Positions 1 to 6,426 are shown, numbered from the stretch's first letter. The stretch: 6,632 nt of DNA from Clostridiales bacterium UBA1779 (GCA_002314565.1 DCGL01000052.1:1-6632), one strand, 5' to 3'. Made by a program: numbers and translations. Notes: a model not told the origin generated them from the letters alone.

Positions 1-56
1 CCTCGGCTCAGAATCTTTAAGCAGAAAATATGTATTTACCCTCCGAGGCCTTTTTT
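1..56 (+). terminator. Possible terminator of an upstream gene, cut by the window edge
   Basis: CCTCGG at 1-6 can pair with CCGAGG at 43-48, and the right arm runs on into CCTTTTTT (49-56), the shape of an intrinsic terminator. The apparent loop of 36 bases is long and the left arm touches the window edge, so the true stem may begin outside. No gene ends inside the window here; this would serve a plus-strand gene lying to the left. Weak call. Confidence 0.25.
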
Positions 57-123
57 GACCTCCTCAAATCTCCTACAATTATTTTACACCAAGGTTTGTA
101 TAAACGGGGACTGTCGTTCTGCG

Positions 124-152
124 TCCGGCGGCTGAATGCAGTGCCGGATTTT
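124..152 (+). terminator. Rho-independent terminator-like hairpin upstream of the mgtC promoter
   Basis: TCCGGC (124-129) pairs with GCCGGA (143-148). Inside, GCTG (131-134) pairs with CAGT (139-142, one G-T pair) around an AATG loop, leaving a single bulged G at 130. TTTT (149-152) follows directly. There is no T-run on the other strand, so it would act on rightward transcription. It lies 31 bases before the -35 of the MgtC promoter and could end a transcript from the left, insulating the mgtC pair. No gene body between 1 and 124 is visible, so what it terminates is unknown. Confidence 0.5.
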
Positions 153-182
153 GCAGGCTTGGAATGAAATTTGCATAAAGGC

Positions 183-211
183 TTGATTAAAAATGCAAAA
201 TGTGGTACAAT
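183..211 (+). promoter_or_regulatory. Sigma-A type promoter for the mgtC pair
   Basis: A -35 TTGATT (183-188) is followed by a 17-base spacer and a -10 TACAAT (206-211), preceded by TGG, which gives an extended -10 (TGn). Transcription would start near 217, leaving a leader of about 80 bases before the ATG at 297. Spacing and sequence are close to ideal for a housekeeping promoter. The leader is too short for an M-box magnesium riboswitch. Confidence 0.7.
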
Positions 212-259
212 AGCGCATTATACACAGAGGGCGGGAATACCGTCTTCGGCGTATCACAA

Positions 260-274
260 CGGATTTTTGATCCG
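260..274 (+). other. Small hairpin in the mgtC leader, before the start codon
   Basis: CGGAT (260-264) and ATCCG (270-274) form a perfect 5-bp stem around TTTTG. It lies just upstream of the weak AGG (281-283), the only ribosome binding site candidate before the ATG at 297. It might affect translation or be incidental; the stem is short. Confidence 0.3.
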
Positions 275-296
275 GAAAGCAGGTTTTTCTACAATT

Positions 297-1010
297 ATGG
301 ATGAATTCGGACTTATTTCAGCCCTTGATATGTTCCGCGGCTGTGATTTCTGGGCTCTCTTATTCAAGATGATTCTTGCAGTTATTGCCGGAGGCTCAAT
401 CGGACTTGAGCGCAGGCGCAAAAGACGTCCCGCCGGCTTCCGCACGCATATTCTCGTCAGCATCGGCGCCGTGCTCGCCATGAATACCGGAATGTATCTG
501 TTCAGCCTGATGCCGGAGTGGTCGAAAATGGACGTGTCGCGTATTGCCGCCCAGGTTATCAACGGTATAGGTTTTCTCGGTGCCGGAACCATTATGGTCA
601 CGGGACACCAGCAGGTCAAAGGTCTGACGACCGCTGCCGGTCTCTGGGCAACAGCCACTATGGGGCTTGCAATCGGCGCGGGATACTTTGAACTTGCATT
701 CTTTTCCTGCATCGCGATTTACCTGACCATTACTGTTCTCAACAACGTGGACAAGCTCTTCAGCGCCCGTTCACAGAATATGAACCTGTCAATAATCGTC
801 ACCGACACGACGCGTGTCAGAGTCGTCTGCGACGTTCTGAAGGATATGAACATTAAGATATTTGACGTTGAAATTGTCAACGTGAAGGAGCTCGCAAGTG
901 AATCCCCGAGCGTTATTCTTGAAATCCGTCTGCCGGAGCGCGGTTCCCACAGCGCAATTATTACGGCACTGGCAAAAGTAGAAGGCGTGATAGCCGCCGA
1001 GGAAATTTAA
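297..1010 (+). CDS. MgtC/SapB family inner membrane protein (first of tandem pair)
   Basis: A 237-residue MgtC/SapB-family membrane protein. About five hydrophobic helices (roughly residues 18-37, 50-70, 83-101, 110-130, 131-152) carry the family signatures: AGGSIGLERRRKRRPAGFRTH near residues 31-51, INGIGFLGAG near 88-97 and QVKGLTTAAGLWATA near 106-120. The cytoplasmic C-terminus (about 161-237) resembles the ACT-like domain of the family, ending VEGVIAAEEI. In Salmonella and mycobacteria MgtC proteins support growth in low magnesium and inside macrophages, and Salmonella MgtC inhibits the F1Fo ATP synthase; the role here is inferred only from family. The frame is open from a TTG at 171, but the promoter lies inside that extension (183-211) and the extra 42 residues do not look like this family, so ATG 297 is preferred. 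The SD is weak (AGG 281-283, 13 bases away). It probably shares a transcript with the next gene. Confidence 0.9.
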   Translation: MDEFGLISALDMFRGCDFWALLFKMILAVIAGGSIGLERRRKRRPAGFRTHILVSIGAVLAMNTGMYLFSLMPEWSKMDVSRIAAQVINGIGFLGAGTIMVTGHQQVKGLTTAAGLWATATMGLAIGAGYFELAFFSCIAIYLTITVLNNVDKLFSARSQNMNLSIIVTDTTRVRVVCDVLKDMNIKIFDVEIVNVKELASESPSVILEIRLPERGSHSAIITALAKVEGVIAAEEI

Positions 1011-1014
1011 GGAC

Positions 1015-1019
1015 GGAGG
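1015..1019 (+). promoter_or_regulatory. Ribosome binding site GGAGG for the second MgtC gene
   Basis: GGAGG sits 8 bases before ATG 1028, inside the 17-base gap after the first gene's stop. It fixes the start of the second gene and is much stronger than the site before the first gene, so the second paralog may be translated more efficiently from the shared message. Confidence 0.85.
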
Positions 1020-1027
1020 ACAGAAAA

Positions 1028-1726
1028 ATGTCGTTTCAGGAATTTATGGATATAATTCAGGGAATCGGAATCTTCGGAATTCTCACACGTCTCGTGCTTG
1101 CCCTCGCCTGCGGCGGAGCAATCGGTATGGAAAGAGAAACAAAGCGCCGTCCCGCCGGCTTCCGCACTCATACGCTTATCTGCATAGGTGCGTCGCTTAC
1201 AACGCTTACAAGTTTGTACATGATTCAGAAGATGAATCTTCCGACTGACCCCGCCCGTCTCGGTGCCCAGGTTATCGCCGGTATGTCATTCATCGGTGCC
1301 GGAGCCATCATCGTGACCTCCCGCCGTCAGGTCAAGGGCCTGACGACTGCCGCCGGTCTCTGGACCTCGGCCATTATAGGCATTGCCATAGGAGCCGGTT
1401 ATTACGCCGCCGCCATTATCGGCGTCGTAATGGTTCTGTTTGCCGAGATTGCACTTGCCAAGTTTGAATTCTTTATCGTTTCAACAGCCCGCTCGATGAC
1501 CGTTCACGTCGAATTCGAAGACGTTCACGCTCTCGATGCCACAATCGACAGACTGATTGAAAAGGGAATGAACGTCACTGACGTTGAATATTCCAAGATG
1601 AAGAACGCCGAGAACAACCTCTCCGGCGCAATCTTCTCAATCCGATTCAAAAAGAAAATGAACCACGAATACGCTCTTTCCCTGATTTCGGAAATCCCGG
1701 GAGTTCACAACGTGGAAGAGCTTTGA
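1028..1726 (+). CDS. MgtC/SapB family inner membrane protein (second of tandem pair)
   Basis: A 232-residue paralog of the preceding gene. It shares the signature blocks KRRPAGFRTH (residues 39-48), GAQVIAGMSFIGAG (79-92) and QVKGLTTAAGLW (101-112), with about five hydrophobic helices between residues 18 and 150. The C-terminal domain (about 157-232) is also ACT-like and ends in PGVHNVEEL, parallel to VEGVIAAEEI in the first copy, but the two C-terminal domains differ clearly elsewhere. This points to an old duplication with a conserved membrane core and a diverged regulatory part. Likely role: magnesium- or stress-linked membrane function as known for the family; direct transport by MgtC has not been supported experimentally in the studied cases. 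It starts with a good SD (GGAGG, 8 bases) and is followed 6 bases later by a strong terminator, so the pair forms a two-gene operon. Confidence 0.93.
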   Translation: MSFQEFMDIIQGIGIFGILTRLVLALACGGAIGMERETKRRPAGFRTHTLICIGASLTTLTSLYMIQKMNLPTDPARLGAQVIAGMSFIGAGAIIVTSRRQVKGLTTAAGLWTSAIIGIAIGAGYYAAAIIGVVMVLFAEIALAKFEFFIVSTARSMTVHVEFEDVHALDATIDRLIEKGMNVTDVEYSKMKNAENNLSGAIFSIRFKKKMNHEYALSLISEIPGVHNVEEL

Positions 1727-1732
1727 TCTGAT

Positions 1733-1768
1733 ATCAAAAAAGCACCGCCTGCGCGGTGCTTTTTTGAT
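1733..1768. terminator. Strong bidirectional intrinsic terminator between convergent operons
   Basis: AGCACCGC (1741-1748) pairs with GCGGTGCT (1753-1760) around a CTGC loop. The stem is extended by A5/T5 and ATC/GAT on either side, giving 16 paired positions. T6 follows the GC stem on the plus strand (1760-1765), and because the left arm is A6 the same structure gives a T-run on the minus strand. It ends the mgtC pair from the left and the kinase operon from the right. Confidence 0.93.
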
Positions 1769-1772
1769 GGAA

Positions 1773-1817
1773 GATGACAGAGGGACTATCCGACTTGCGT
1801 CGGTGTCTTTTATCATC
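1773..1817 (+). repeat. Diverged REP-like palindromic repeat with an extra hairpin head, spanning the kinase stop
   Basis: The outer arms match the repeat cluster at 6457-6570. GATGACAGAGGGAC (1773-1786) corresponds to GATGACAAGGGAC with one inserted G, and TCTTTTATCATC (1806-1817) corresponds to TCTTTTGTCATC with one change, in the same order. Where the cluster copies have a 4-base loop, this copy holds a further hairpin: CCGAC (1790-1794), loop TTGC, GTCGG (1799-1803); on the minus strand the loop reads GCAA, a GNRA tetraloop. The element includes the last coding triplets and the stop codon of the histidine kinase (1813-1815). With the short T-run (TTTT, 1808-1811) it could also act as a secondary terminator for rightward transcription. 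That it belongs to the same family is inferred from the two-arm match. Confidence 0.55.
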
Positions 1818-2793
1818 TTTTCGGAAAAATCAGACTGAATTCGGTCCCGAGGCCGGGCTCGGACGTGGCTGCGATGCGGATGCCGAGCATGCCGCAGGCT
1901 TTTTTGCACATATAGAGGCCGAAGCCGGTGGATTTGCTTTCGGCACGGCCGTTGCTTCCCGTAAAACCTTTTTCGAATATGCGCGGAAGGTCGCAGGCCG
2001 GAATTCCGATGCCGCTGTCTTTGACGTAAAGCGTTGATGTTTCCTGTGAGTACGTGATTTCAACGAAGCCGGAGTCCGTATATTTGACGGCATTGGATAA
2101 AAGCTGGTCAATGATGAATCCAAGCCATTTTCTGTCCGTCACAACGGTGCAGTCCGTACTTTCGTATTTCATCCTCAGCTTCTTGGATATGAACTGCGGG
2201 GCAAATTTTCGCACGGAATCGCAGATAATCTGATCCAGTTTGCATTCGCAGGGAAGCAGGTCGTTCGTTTCGCTTTCAATGCGGATGTAATTCAGAGCCA
2301 TGTCGGCATACTGCTCAATCCTGAACAGCTCGCTTCTGAGCTCCGGCATGCCGTCTCCGATTCTCAGCTTCAGTACGGCAATGGGAGTCTTTATATTGTG
2401 AACCCAGGCGGTGTAATAATCCTGCATACCGCTGCGCTCCTCGGACAGGCGCAGATTCAGCCTGTTTAGCTCCTGCGAGAGCAGAGCGATGATTTCAACG
2501 TACTGTTCTTCACTCAGGTTTTCCGGAAGAGGAATGGCATCCGTATCGTTTGGAACCGATTTTTTGGCCCTGTCGAACTCCTTCTGCCGCCGCAGGCTTC
2601 TGAGAAAACTGCATACAAAAATGAAGACGCAGAGAAGGAAGGAGAGCAGCAAAGCATAGAGAAGCGGCTCGGCCGGAAGGCTGTAAAGTGAGAAAATGAG
2701 CGCTTCAAGGGCAAAAATCAGCAGAAAAACCGGAAAGACGAAGCGGTTCCGCTTCAGACAGTCAAGAAAAATTCGGTTTGAAGGAGTTTTCAT
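1813..2793 (-). CDS. BceS-type intramembrane-sensing histidine kinase
   Basis: A 326-residue membrane histidine kinase. Two N-terminal helices (about 17-39 and 43-64) are joined by only a few residues, so there is no extracellular sensor domain; this is the hallmark of the intramembrane-sensing BceS/LiaS-like group. Next come a linker, the dimerisation/phosphoacceptor helix with AWVHNIKTPIAVL (H132 the predicted phosphorylated histidine) and the ATPase domain: N box DQLLSNAVKY (N234), G1 DSGIGIP (259-265), F box IFEKGF (272-277), G2 STGFGLY (288-294). All catalytic boxes look intact. In studied Bce modules the kinase does not bind the antibiotic itself but reads the activity of the BceB-type permease, which is encoded two genes upstream here. 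Its ATG overlaps the regulator's TGA (ATGA, 2790-2793), implying translational coupling; its own SD is poor. The stop lies inside a repeat-like element at 1773-1817. Confidence 0.93.
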   Translation of the reverse strand: MKTPSNRIFLDCLKRNRFVFPVFLLIFALEALIFSLYSLPAEPLLYALLLSFLLCVFIFVCSFLRSLRRQKEFDRAKKSVPNDTDAIPLPENLSEEQYVEIIALLSQELNRLNLRLSEERSGMQDYYTAWVHNIKTPIAVLKLRIGDGMPELRSELFRIEQYADMALNYIRIESETNDLLPCECKLDQIICDSVRKFAPQFISKKLRMKYESTDCTVVTDRKWLGFIIDQLLSNAVKYTDSGFVEITYSQETSTLYVKDSGIGIPACDLPRIFEKGFTGSNGRAESKSTGFGLYMCKKACGMLGIRIAATSEPGLGTEFSLIFPKR

Positions 2794-3473
2794 AATACTG
2801 TATATCCCTGTCCCTGTCGCGTAAGAATTACGTCCGAAAGACCGATACCTTCAAGCTTTTTTCTGAGGCGTGCGACGTTGACGCTGAGTGTGTTTTCTTC
2901 GACGAAGCAATTGTCCTGCCAGAGCTTGAGCATAAGGGCGTCACGGCTGACTATGTTTCCGCGGCTTTCAAGAAGGGTGCGGAAAATAAGAAATTCATGC
3001 TTCGTCAGCTGTGCTTTTTCTTCTCCGGCTGCTGTTTTCATCGAAACGGTCTGGTCAGAGAGACTGAGACAGGCGTCCCCGAAAACGATTATGTGCTGTT
3101 CTGCGTTCATTTCGTAGGTGCGTCTTAGCACGGCGCTGACCTTGGCACACAAAACCATCGGGTCAACGGGCTTTGCGATGAAATCGTCCCCGCCCATGCT
3201 GATGGCCATAACGATATTCATGTTTTCCGAAGCGGAGGACAAAAAGACGACCGGAACCTTTGAAATCTTTCTGATTTCACGGCAGAAATAATATCCGTCC
3301 TGCACGGGCAGCATGATGTCCATCAGGACCAGGTCCGGCTGCGCACTCTGAAACTCGGATATTACGTCCGAAAAATCCGAAGCAGTAATAACTGCGTTAC
3401 CGTAGGCTTCAAGCCGTGCCTTTATTGCCGCTGCCAGCGGCGCGTCATCCTCGACAAGAAAAATTCTGTACAT
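2790..3473 (-). CDS. BceR-type OmpR-family response regulator
   Basis: A 227-residue two-domain regulator. The receiver domain (about 1-118) has the acidic pair E8/D9/D10 (LVEDD), the phosphoacceptor D52 in LVLMDIMLP, a serine at the switch position (VVFLSSA, S79/S80) and K101 in AKPVDP. The C-terminal winged helix (about 128-227) has LTKHEFLIFRTLLE (156-169), a recognition-helix region ENTLSVNVARLRKKLE (193-208) and a final wing RQGQGYTVL. These match the OmpR/PhoB class, and the SS switch pair and GGDDFIAKP segment fit BceR-like members. Expected role: activating the ATPase/permease promoter, probably by binding 6443-6456. A GAGGA (3478-3482) lies 4 bases before the ATG. The gene is separated from the permease by a 76-base gap filled by a hairpin with a T-run, and overlaps the kinase start by 4 bases. 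Confidence 0.95.
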   Translation of the reverse strand: MYRIFLVEDDAPLAAAIKARLEAYGNAVITASDFSDVISEFQSAQPDLVLMDIMLPVQDGYYFCREIRKISKVPVVFLSSASENMNIVMAISMGGDDFIAKPVDPMVLCAKVSAVLRRTYEMNAEQHIIVFGDACLSLSDQTVSMKTAAGEEKAQLTKHEFLIFRTLLESRGNIVSRDALMLKLWQDNCFVEENTLSVNVARLRKKLEGIGLSDVILTRQGQGYTVL

Positions 3474-3487
3474 AAGGTCCTCAATCC

Positions 3488-3551
3488 AAAAAACAGAGAT
3501 ACACCCGTAAGAATGACGGAATTGACCGTTGTTACGGGTGTGATTCTGTTT
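3488..3551 (-). terminator. Intra-operon hairpin with T6: terminator or attenuator between transporter and two-component genes
   Basis: On the minus strand ACACCCGTAA (3541-3532) pairs perfectly with TTACGGGTGT (3510-3501). Outside it AAACAGA (3551-3545) pairs with TCTGTTT (3497-3491), separated by a 3-base internal loop on each side; inside it ACGG (3529-3526) pairs with CCGT (3519-3516). The right arm runs into T6 (3493-3488). This is the form of a Rho-independent terminator for leftward transcription. The left arm begins within the permease stop codon and the T-run ends 14 bases before the regulator start. I see no convincing promoter between it and the regulator, so partial readthrough is the likeliest way the regulator and kinase are transcribed. 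Confidence 0.75.
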
Positions 3552-5592
3552 ATTTTACTATTTTAGCGTAGGTTTTTGCCGTCATTGAGTATATTATAGC
3601 ATAAATCAGAGCGAATGCGGCAAAAGTTATCACGGTTGAGATAAGATAAATTGAAGTTTTCGGCAGCATTAGTACGTGAAGCATTCTGTTGATTATCGGG
3701 AATGCAAACGAGATGTGGACTCCTGCCGTGACGAGAGGCAGGAAGAAAACGAATCTGGTCTGCGTGCGCACCGTTTTTTCAATTTCGCGGCTGCTCATGC
3801 CGACTTTTTTCATAATCTGCCAGCGTTTGCGGTCTTCATATCCTTCCGATATCTGTTTGTAATAAATTATCAGAACCGTGGCGAACATACACACAAGTCC
3901 CAGGATGATGCCGAGAAAGAGAAGCGTTCCGTACATGCCGAGAACGTCATCGGCCGTTCTCCAGTAGCAGTCGAAGTTAATCCAGTAAGCGCTGACATCG
4001 CTTTGAACGGTCTCAACGGCAAGGCTCACCTCGTCGCTGAACTGCTTCCACTTCTCAGAGGCCGCACCCCGGTCTGAAAACGAGCAGGCGATGTATTTTT
4101 TCATTTCCGAGGCATCCTGTCCGTAGGTTTCCTTCTGCTTTTCGTATATATCTGAAATACCGTCTTCGTCGCTCATGACGACGCCGTATACCGAAAAAAC
4201 CGTAATTCTCGTATCGTTGACGGGGAAGGAGTCCAATTTTGTTTTTACGTCATAGGTTCTTCCGTAGAAAGTGATTTCTTCATCGAAGATTCCCGCAATA
4301 TCCGTAAGTATCGTAATCGGGCACATTGCCACTTCACCGCTTTTAAGTCCGGGACGCTTCCCGGTCATCGCTTCATACATCGTCTCTGAAATAAAGTAAA
4401 ATGCCACGGGTTCGCCGGTCAGCGGGGCTCCTGCAGCCCCCTCTGTGACAAGTTTTCCGTTGATGACGGGATAAGCCACGGTCAGATATTCGCAATTGAG
4501 TGTTTCCTTCAGTTCAAGGCCTGTTTTTTCAGATGCAATACCGAGCACTTCACTGAGTTCTTCATAGGAGAAATCCGTCCATACAGTGTCGGACTCCTTC
4601 TTGTAGGAGGCCGCAAGATAGGCGTCGCGGTTATAGGTGTTCGCAAGCGTTTCCTGCATGCCGCTGTAAAGACTTACTGTGGATGAAATCATAACGAGCA
4701 CGCCTGTTGCAAGAATGCAGATTGACGAAAGTCCGACAGCGTTCTGTTTCATGCGGAAAAGGAGCCCGGAAACCAGAGAAATGTGATTCTTTCCGTAGTA
4801 AAATCTGCGGTTTTTCTTCAGACATTTCAGAACGAAGATGCTGCCGCTCGTAAAGAGAAAGTAAGTTCCGATAATTACGAGAATTACGGCAAGCATAAAC
4901 AGCAGTATGGCAGCGGACGGCTTTTTCGTGAATACGGCCATGCAGTAACCGGAGCCGAGTGTCAGTATTCCGGCAACGAACATAGGCCATTTTACGCGCG
5001 GTTCCCGCTCCCCGGCATTCGCGCTGAGAAACAGTTCTGAGGGATTCAGCTTTCTGAGTGTGAGTCGGTTTGAGAGGAATGCGATAAAGTACAGAAGACA
5101 GAAAAACAGACCTGAGGGAATCAGTATTTCCGCTTTTATGTAATCAAAACCGAGAATTATGTCGGATTTGAGCAGCCTGCATATAAGAAGGGAGCACAGC
5201 TTGTAAAAGAGAATTCCCAGAGCGAGTCCCGAAAGCACCGACACCGAAGAAGAAATCAGACTTTCACAGAACATGATTTTGCCGATATGCTTCTTTTCAA
5301 GGCCGAGAACGTTGTAAAGTCCGTATTCGCTTTTTCTGCGGCGCATAAGAAAGCTGTTGGTGTATAAAATCAGAATCAGGGAAAGAACGCTGATTACAAA
5401 GGTTCCGACTCCCATGAAGAAGGGAAGATAGGCTCCGCCCTTGCATTCCTGAATGCGTTCGTCGGTTGCAAGAGTCAGAACGATGTAGAAGCAGGCCTGC
5501 AGCCCCATTCCCGTGAGCATGCCCGGAATATAAAATCTGTAATTTTTCAGGATGTTGGTCCTGGCGGTTTTCAGATAGAAACCGGATTTCAT
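3550..5592 (-). CDS. BceB-type ABC transporter permease (FtsX-like, ten helices)
   Basis: A 680-residue permease with the layout of peptide-antibiotic resistance transporters: helices at about 20-43, 57-79, 111-131, 155-173, 203-221, 227-248 and 286-309, then a large extracellular domain (about 310-552), then helices at about 553-578, 612-631 and 646-670. The FtsX-like cytoplasmic coupling segments are visible as EYGLYNVLGLEKKHIGK (89-105) after helix 2 and RKRWQIMKKVGMSSREIEK (588-606) after helix 8. In the Bce family this protein removes antibiotics such as bacitracin or lantibiotics from lipid II cycle intermediates and passes the activity signal to the kinase; the domain between helices 7 and 8 sets specificity. 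Here that domain gives no recognisable ligand clue. The ATG overlaps the ATPase TGA (ATGA, 5589-5592) and has an excellent SD, GGAGGTGA (5599-5606), 6 bases upstream. Confidence 0.95.
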   Translation of the reverse strand: MKSGFYLKTARTNILKNYRFYIPGMLTGMGLQACFYIVLTLATDERIQECKGGAYLPFFMGVGTFVISVLSLILILYTNSFLMRRRKSEYGLYNVLGLEKKHIGKIMFCESLISSSVSVLSGLALGILFYKLCSLLICRLLKSDIILGFDYIKAEILIPSGLFFCLLYFIAFLSNRLTLRKLNPSELFLSANAGEREPRVKWPMFVAGILTLGSGYCMAVFTKKPSAAILLFMLAVILVIIGTYFLFTSGSIFVLKCLKKNRRFYYGKNHISLVSGLLFRMKQNAVGLSSICILATGVLVMISSTVSLYSGMQETLANTYNRDAYLAASYKKESDTVWTDFSYEELSEVLGIASEKTGLELKETLNCEYLTVAYPVINGKLVTEGAAGAPLTGEPVAFYFISETMYEAMTGKRPGLKSGEVAMCPITILTDIAGIFDEEITFYGRTYDVKTKLDSFPVNDTRITVFSVYGVVMSDEDGISDIYEKQKETYGQDASEMKKYIACSFSDRGAASEKWKQFSDEVSLAVETVQSDVSAYWINFDCYWRTADDVLGMYGTLLFLGIILGLVCMFATVLIIYYKQISEGYEDRKRWQIMKKVGMSSREIEKTVRTQTRFVFFLPLVTAGVHISFAFPIINRMLHVLMLPKTSIYLISTVITFAAFALIYAIIYSMTAKTYAKIVK

Positions 5593-6353
5593 CCGAGTTC
5601 ACCTCCGGTGCGCAGTACGGTAAGCGTGCCGATTATTTTGCGGTACATCTCGTCGTTCGTGCAATCCCCGCGGTATATCTGATGGAAAATAACGCCGTCG
5701 CGTATGAAGAGGACCCTGTTTGAGTGAGAAGCGGCATCGACTGAGTGGGTGACTGTCAGTACCGTCTGTCCGGCCTTATTGATTTTTTCAAATATTCCGA
5801 GCAGGTCCTGAGTCGATGATGAATCCAGGGCTCCTGTGGGTTCGTCGGCAAGGATGAGCTTCGGGGAGGTGATGAGCGCACGGGCAACCGCTGTTCTCTG
5901 CTTCTGGCCTCCCGATATTTCATAAGGATATTTTTCGATTATGTCGTCAATGCCGAGGGAACGGCAGATTTCCGTAAGTTTTTTTTCGGCTTCGTCTACG
6001 TCACGGCCACCGAGAACTATGGGAAGCAGGATGTTGTCACGGACCGAGAGGGTGTCGAGAAGATTGAACTCCTGGAATACGAAGCCGAGATTTGTGCGTC
6101 TGAAGGCGGCAAGCTCTTTTTCCGTGATGAGCGAGATGTCCCTGCTCTCGAGCAGTATTCTTCCGGCAGACGGCTTGTCGAATGCAGCCAGTATGTTCAG
6201 AAGCGTCGTCTTTCCGCTTCCCGATTCGCCCATAATCGCGACGTATTCTCCTTCTTCAACCGAAAAACTTATGTCCTTCAGCGCTTCAACCCGGTTCGTG
6301 CCGAACCGTGAGGTGTATACTTTCTTCACGTTTTCAACTGTAAGTAACGTCAT
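5589..6353 (-). CDS. BceA-type ABC transporter ATP-binding protein
   Basis: A 254-residue nucleotide-binding subunit of the MacB/LolD/BceA class. Motifs, numbered from the chosen start: Walker A GESGSGKT (42-49), Q-loop FVFQEFNLLD (Q94), signature ISGGQKQR (146-153, I replacing the usual L), Walker B LILADEPTGALD (166-177, catalytic E171) and H-loop VTHS (H203). All ATPase residues are present. It should pair with the FtsX-like permease encoded directly downstream (4-base ATGA overlap) and power removal of a peptide antibiotic from cell wall precursors. The frame continues back to a GTG at 6392, but that codon lies in the promoter -10 region, upstream of the likely transcription start. The ATG at 6353 has GGAGG 7 bases upstream and begins MTLLTVENVKKVY as the family does, so it is taken as the start. 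First gene of the four-gene operon. Confidence 0.95.
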   Translation of the reverse strand: MTLLTVENVKKVYTSRFGTNRVEALKDISFSVEEGEYVAIMGESGSGKTTLLNILAAFDKPSAGRILLESRDISLITEKELAAFRRTNLGFVFQEFNLLDTLSVRDNILLPIVLGGRDVDEAEKKLTEICRSLGIDDIIEKYPYEISGGQKQRTAVARALITSPKLILADEPTGALDSSSTQDLLGIFEKINKAGQTVLTVTHSVDAASHSNRVLFIRDGVIFHQIYRGDCTNDEMYRKIIGTLTVLRTGGELG

Positions 6354-6360
6354 TTTCTGA

Positions 6361-6365
6361 CCTCC
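6361..6365 (-). promoter_or_regulatory. Ribosome binding site GGAGG deciding the ATPase start
   Basis: On the minus strand GGAGG is followed by TCAGAAA and ATG at 6353. This ideal 7-base spacing selects ATG 6353 over the in-frame GTG at 6392, which has no such site. Confidence 0.85.
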
Positions 6366-6382
6366 GTTTTCTTTTCGACAAT

Positions 6383-6411
6383 AGTATACCACTTCGCCTT
6401 CCGCTCTTCAA
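6383..6411 (-). promoter_or_regulatory. Promoter of the Bce-type operon
   Basis: On the minus strand: -35 TTGAAG (6411-6406), a 17-base spacer, then TGG-TATACT, an extended -10 with its hexamer at 6388-6383. Transcription should begin near 6376, leaving a leader of about 23 bases before ATG 6353. The candidate regulator site lies 31 bases upstream of the -35, a position suited to activation. Confidence 0.75.
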
Positions 6412-6421
6412 TTCACTGACG

Positions 6422-6426
6422 TTACA
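6422..6426. promoter_or_regulatory. Possible secondary half-site (TTACA) for the BceR-type regulator
   Basis: TTACA at 6422-6426 repeats the left half of the main site (TnACA) 21 bases away, two helical turns, in the same orientation and between the main site and the -35. Its partner half (TGTAA) is absent. A lone 5-base match can be chance; the phasing is the only extra support. Confidence 0.3.

Noticed and set aside
83..104. TTTACA and TATAAA as a promoter, or TTACA...TGTAT as a second regulator site, upstream of mgtC
   Set aside because: The hexamers are only 10 bases apart, too close for a sigma-A promoter, and as an operator the half-sites are 8 rather than 4 bases apart with an imperfect right half.
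217..296. Magnesium riboswitch (M-box) in the mgtC leader
   Set aside because: The leader from the predicted start is only about 80 bases, shorter than an M-box, and I see none of its multi-helix architecture.
254..712. Minus-strand open frame of 152 codons opposite the first MgtC gene
   Set aside because: It is the shadow of a well-conserved membrane protein gene, with no ribosome binding site and no protein family features.
1774..2037. Plus-strand open frame opposite the kinase C-terminus
   Set aside because: It is antisense to the catalytic region of a clear histidine kinase and shows no independent coding evidence.
6354..6392. N-terminal extension of the ATPase from GTG 6392 (13 extra residues)
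   Set aside because: The GTG overlaps the promoter -10 region and lies upstream of the probable transcription start; ATG 6353 has a well-placed GGAGG and a family-like N-terminus.
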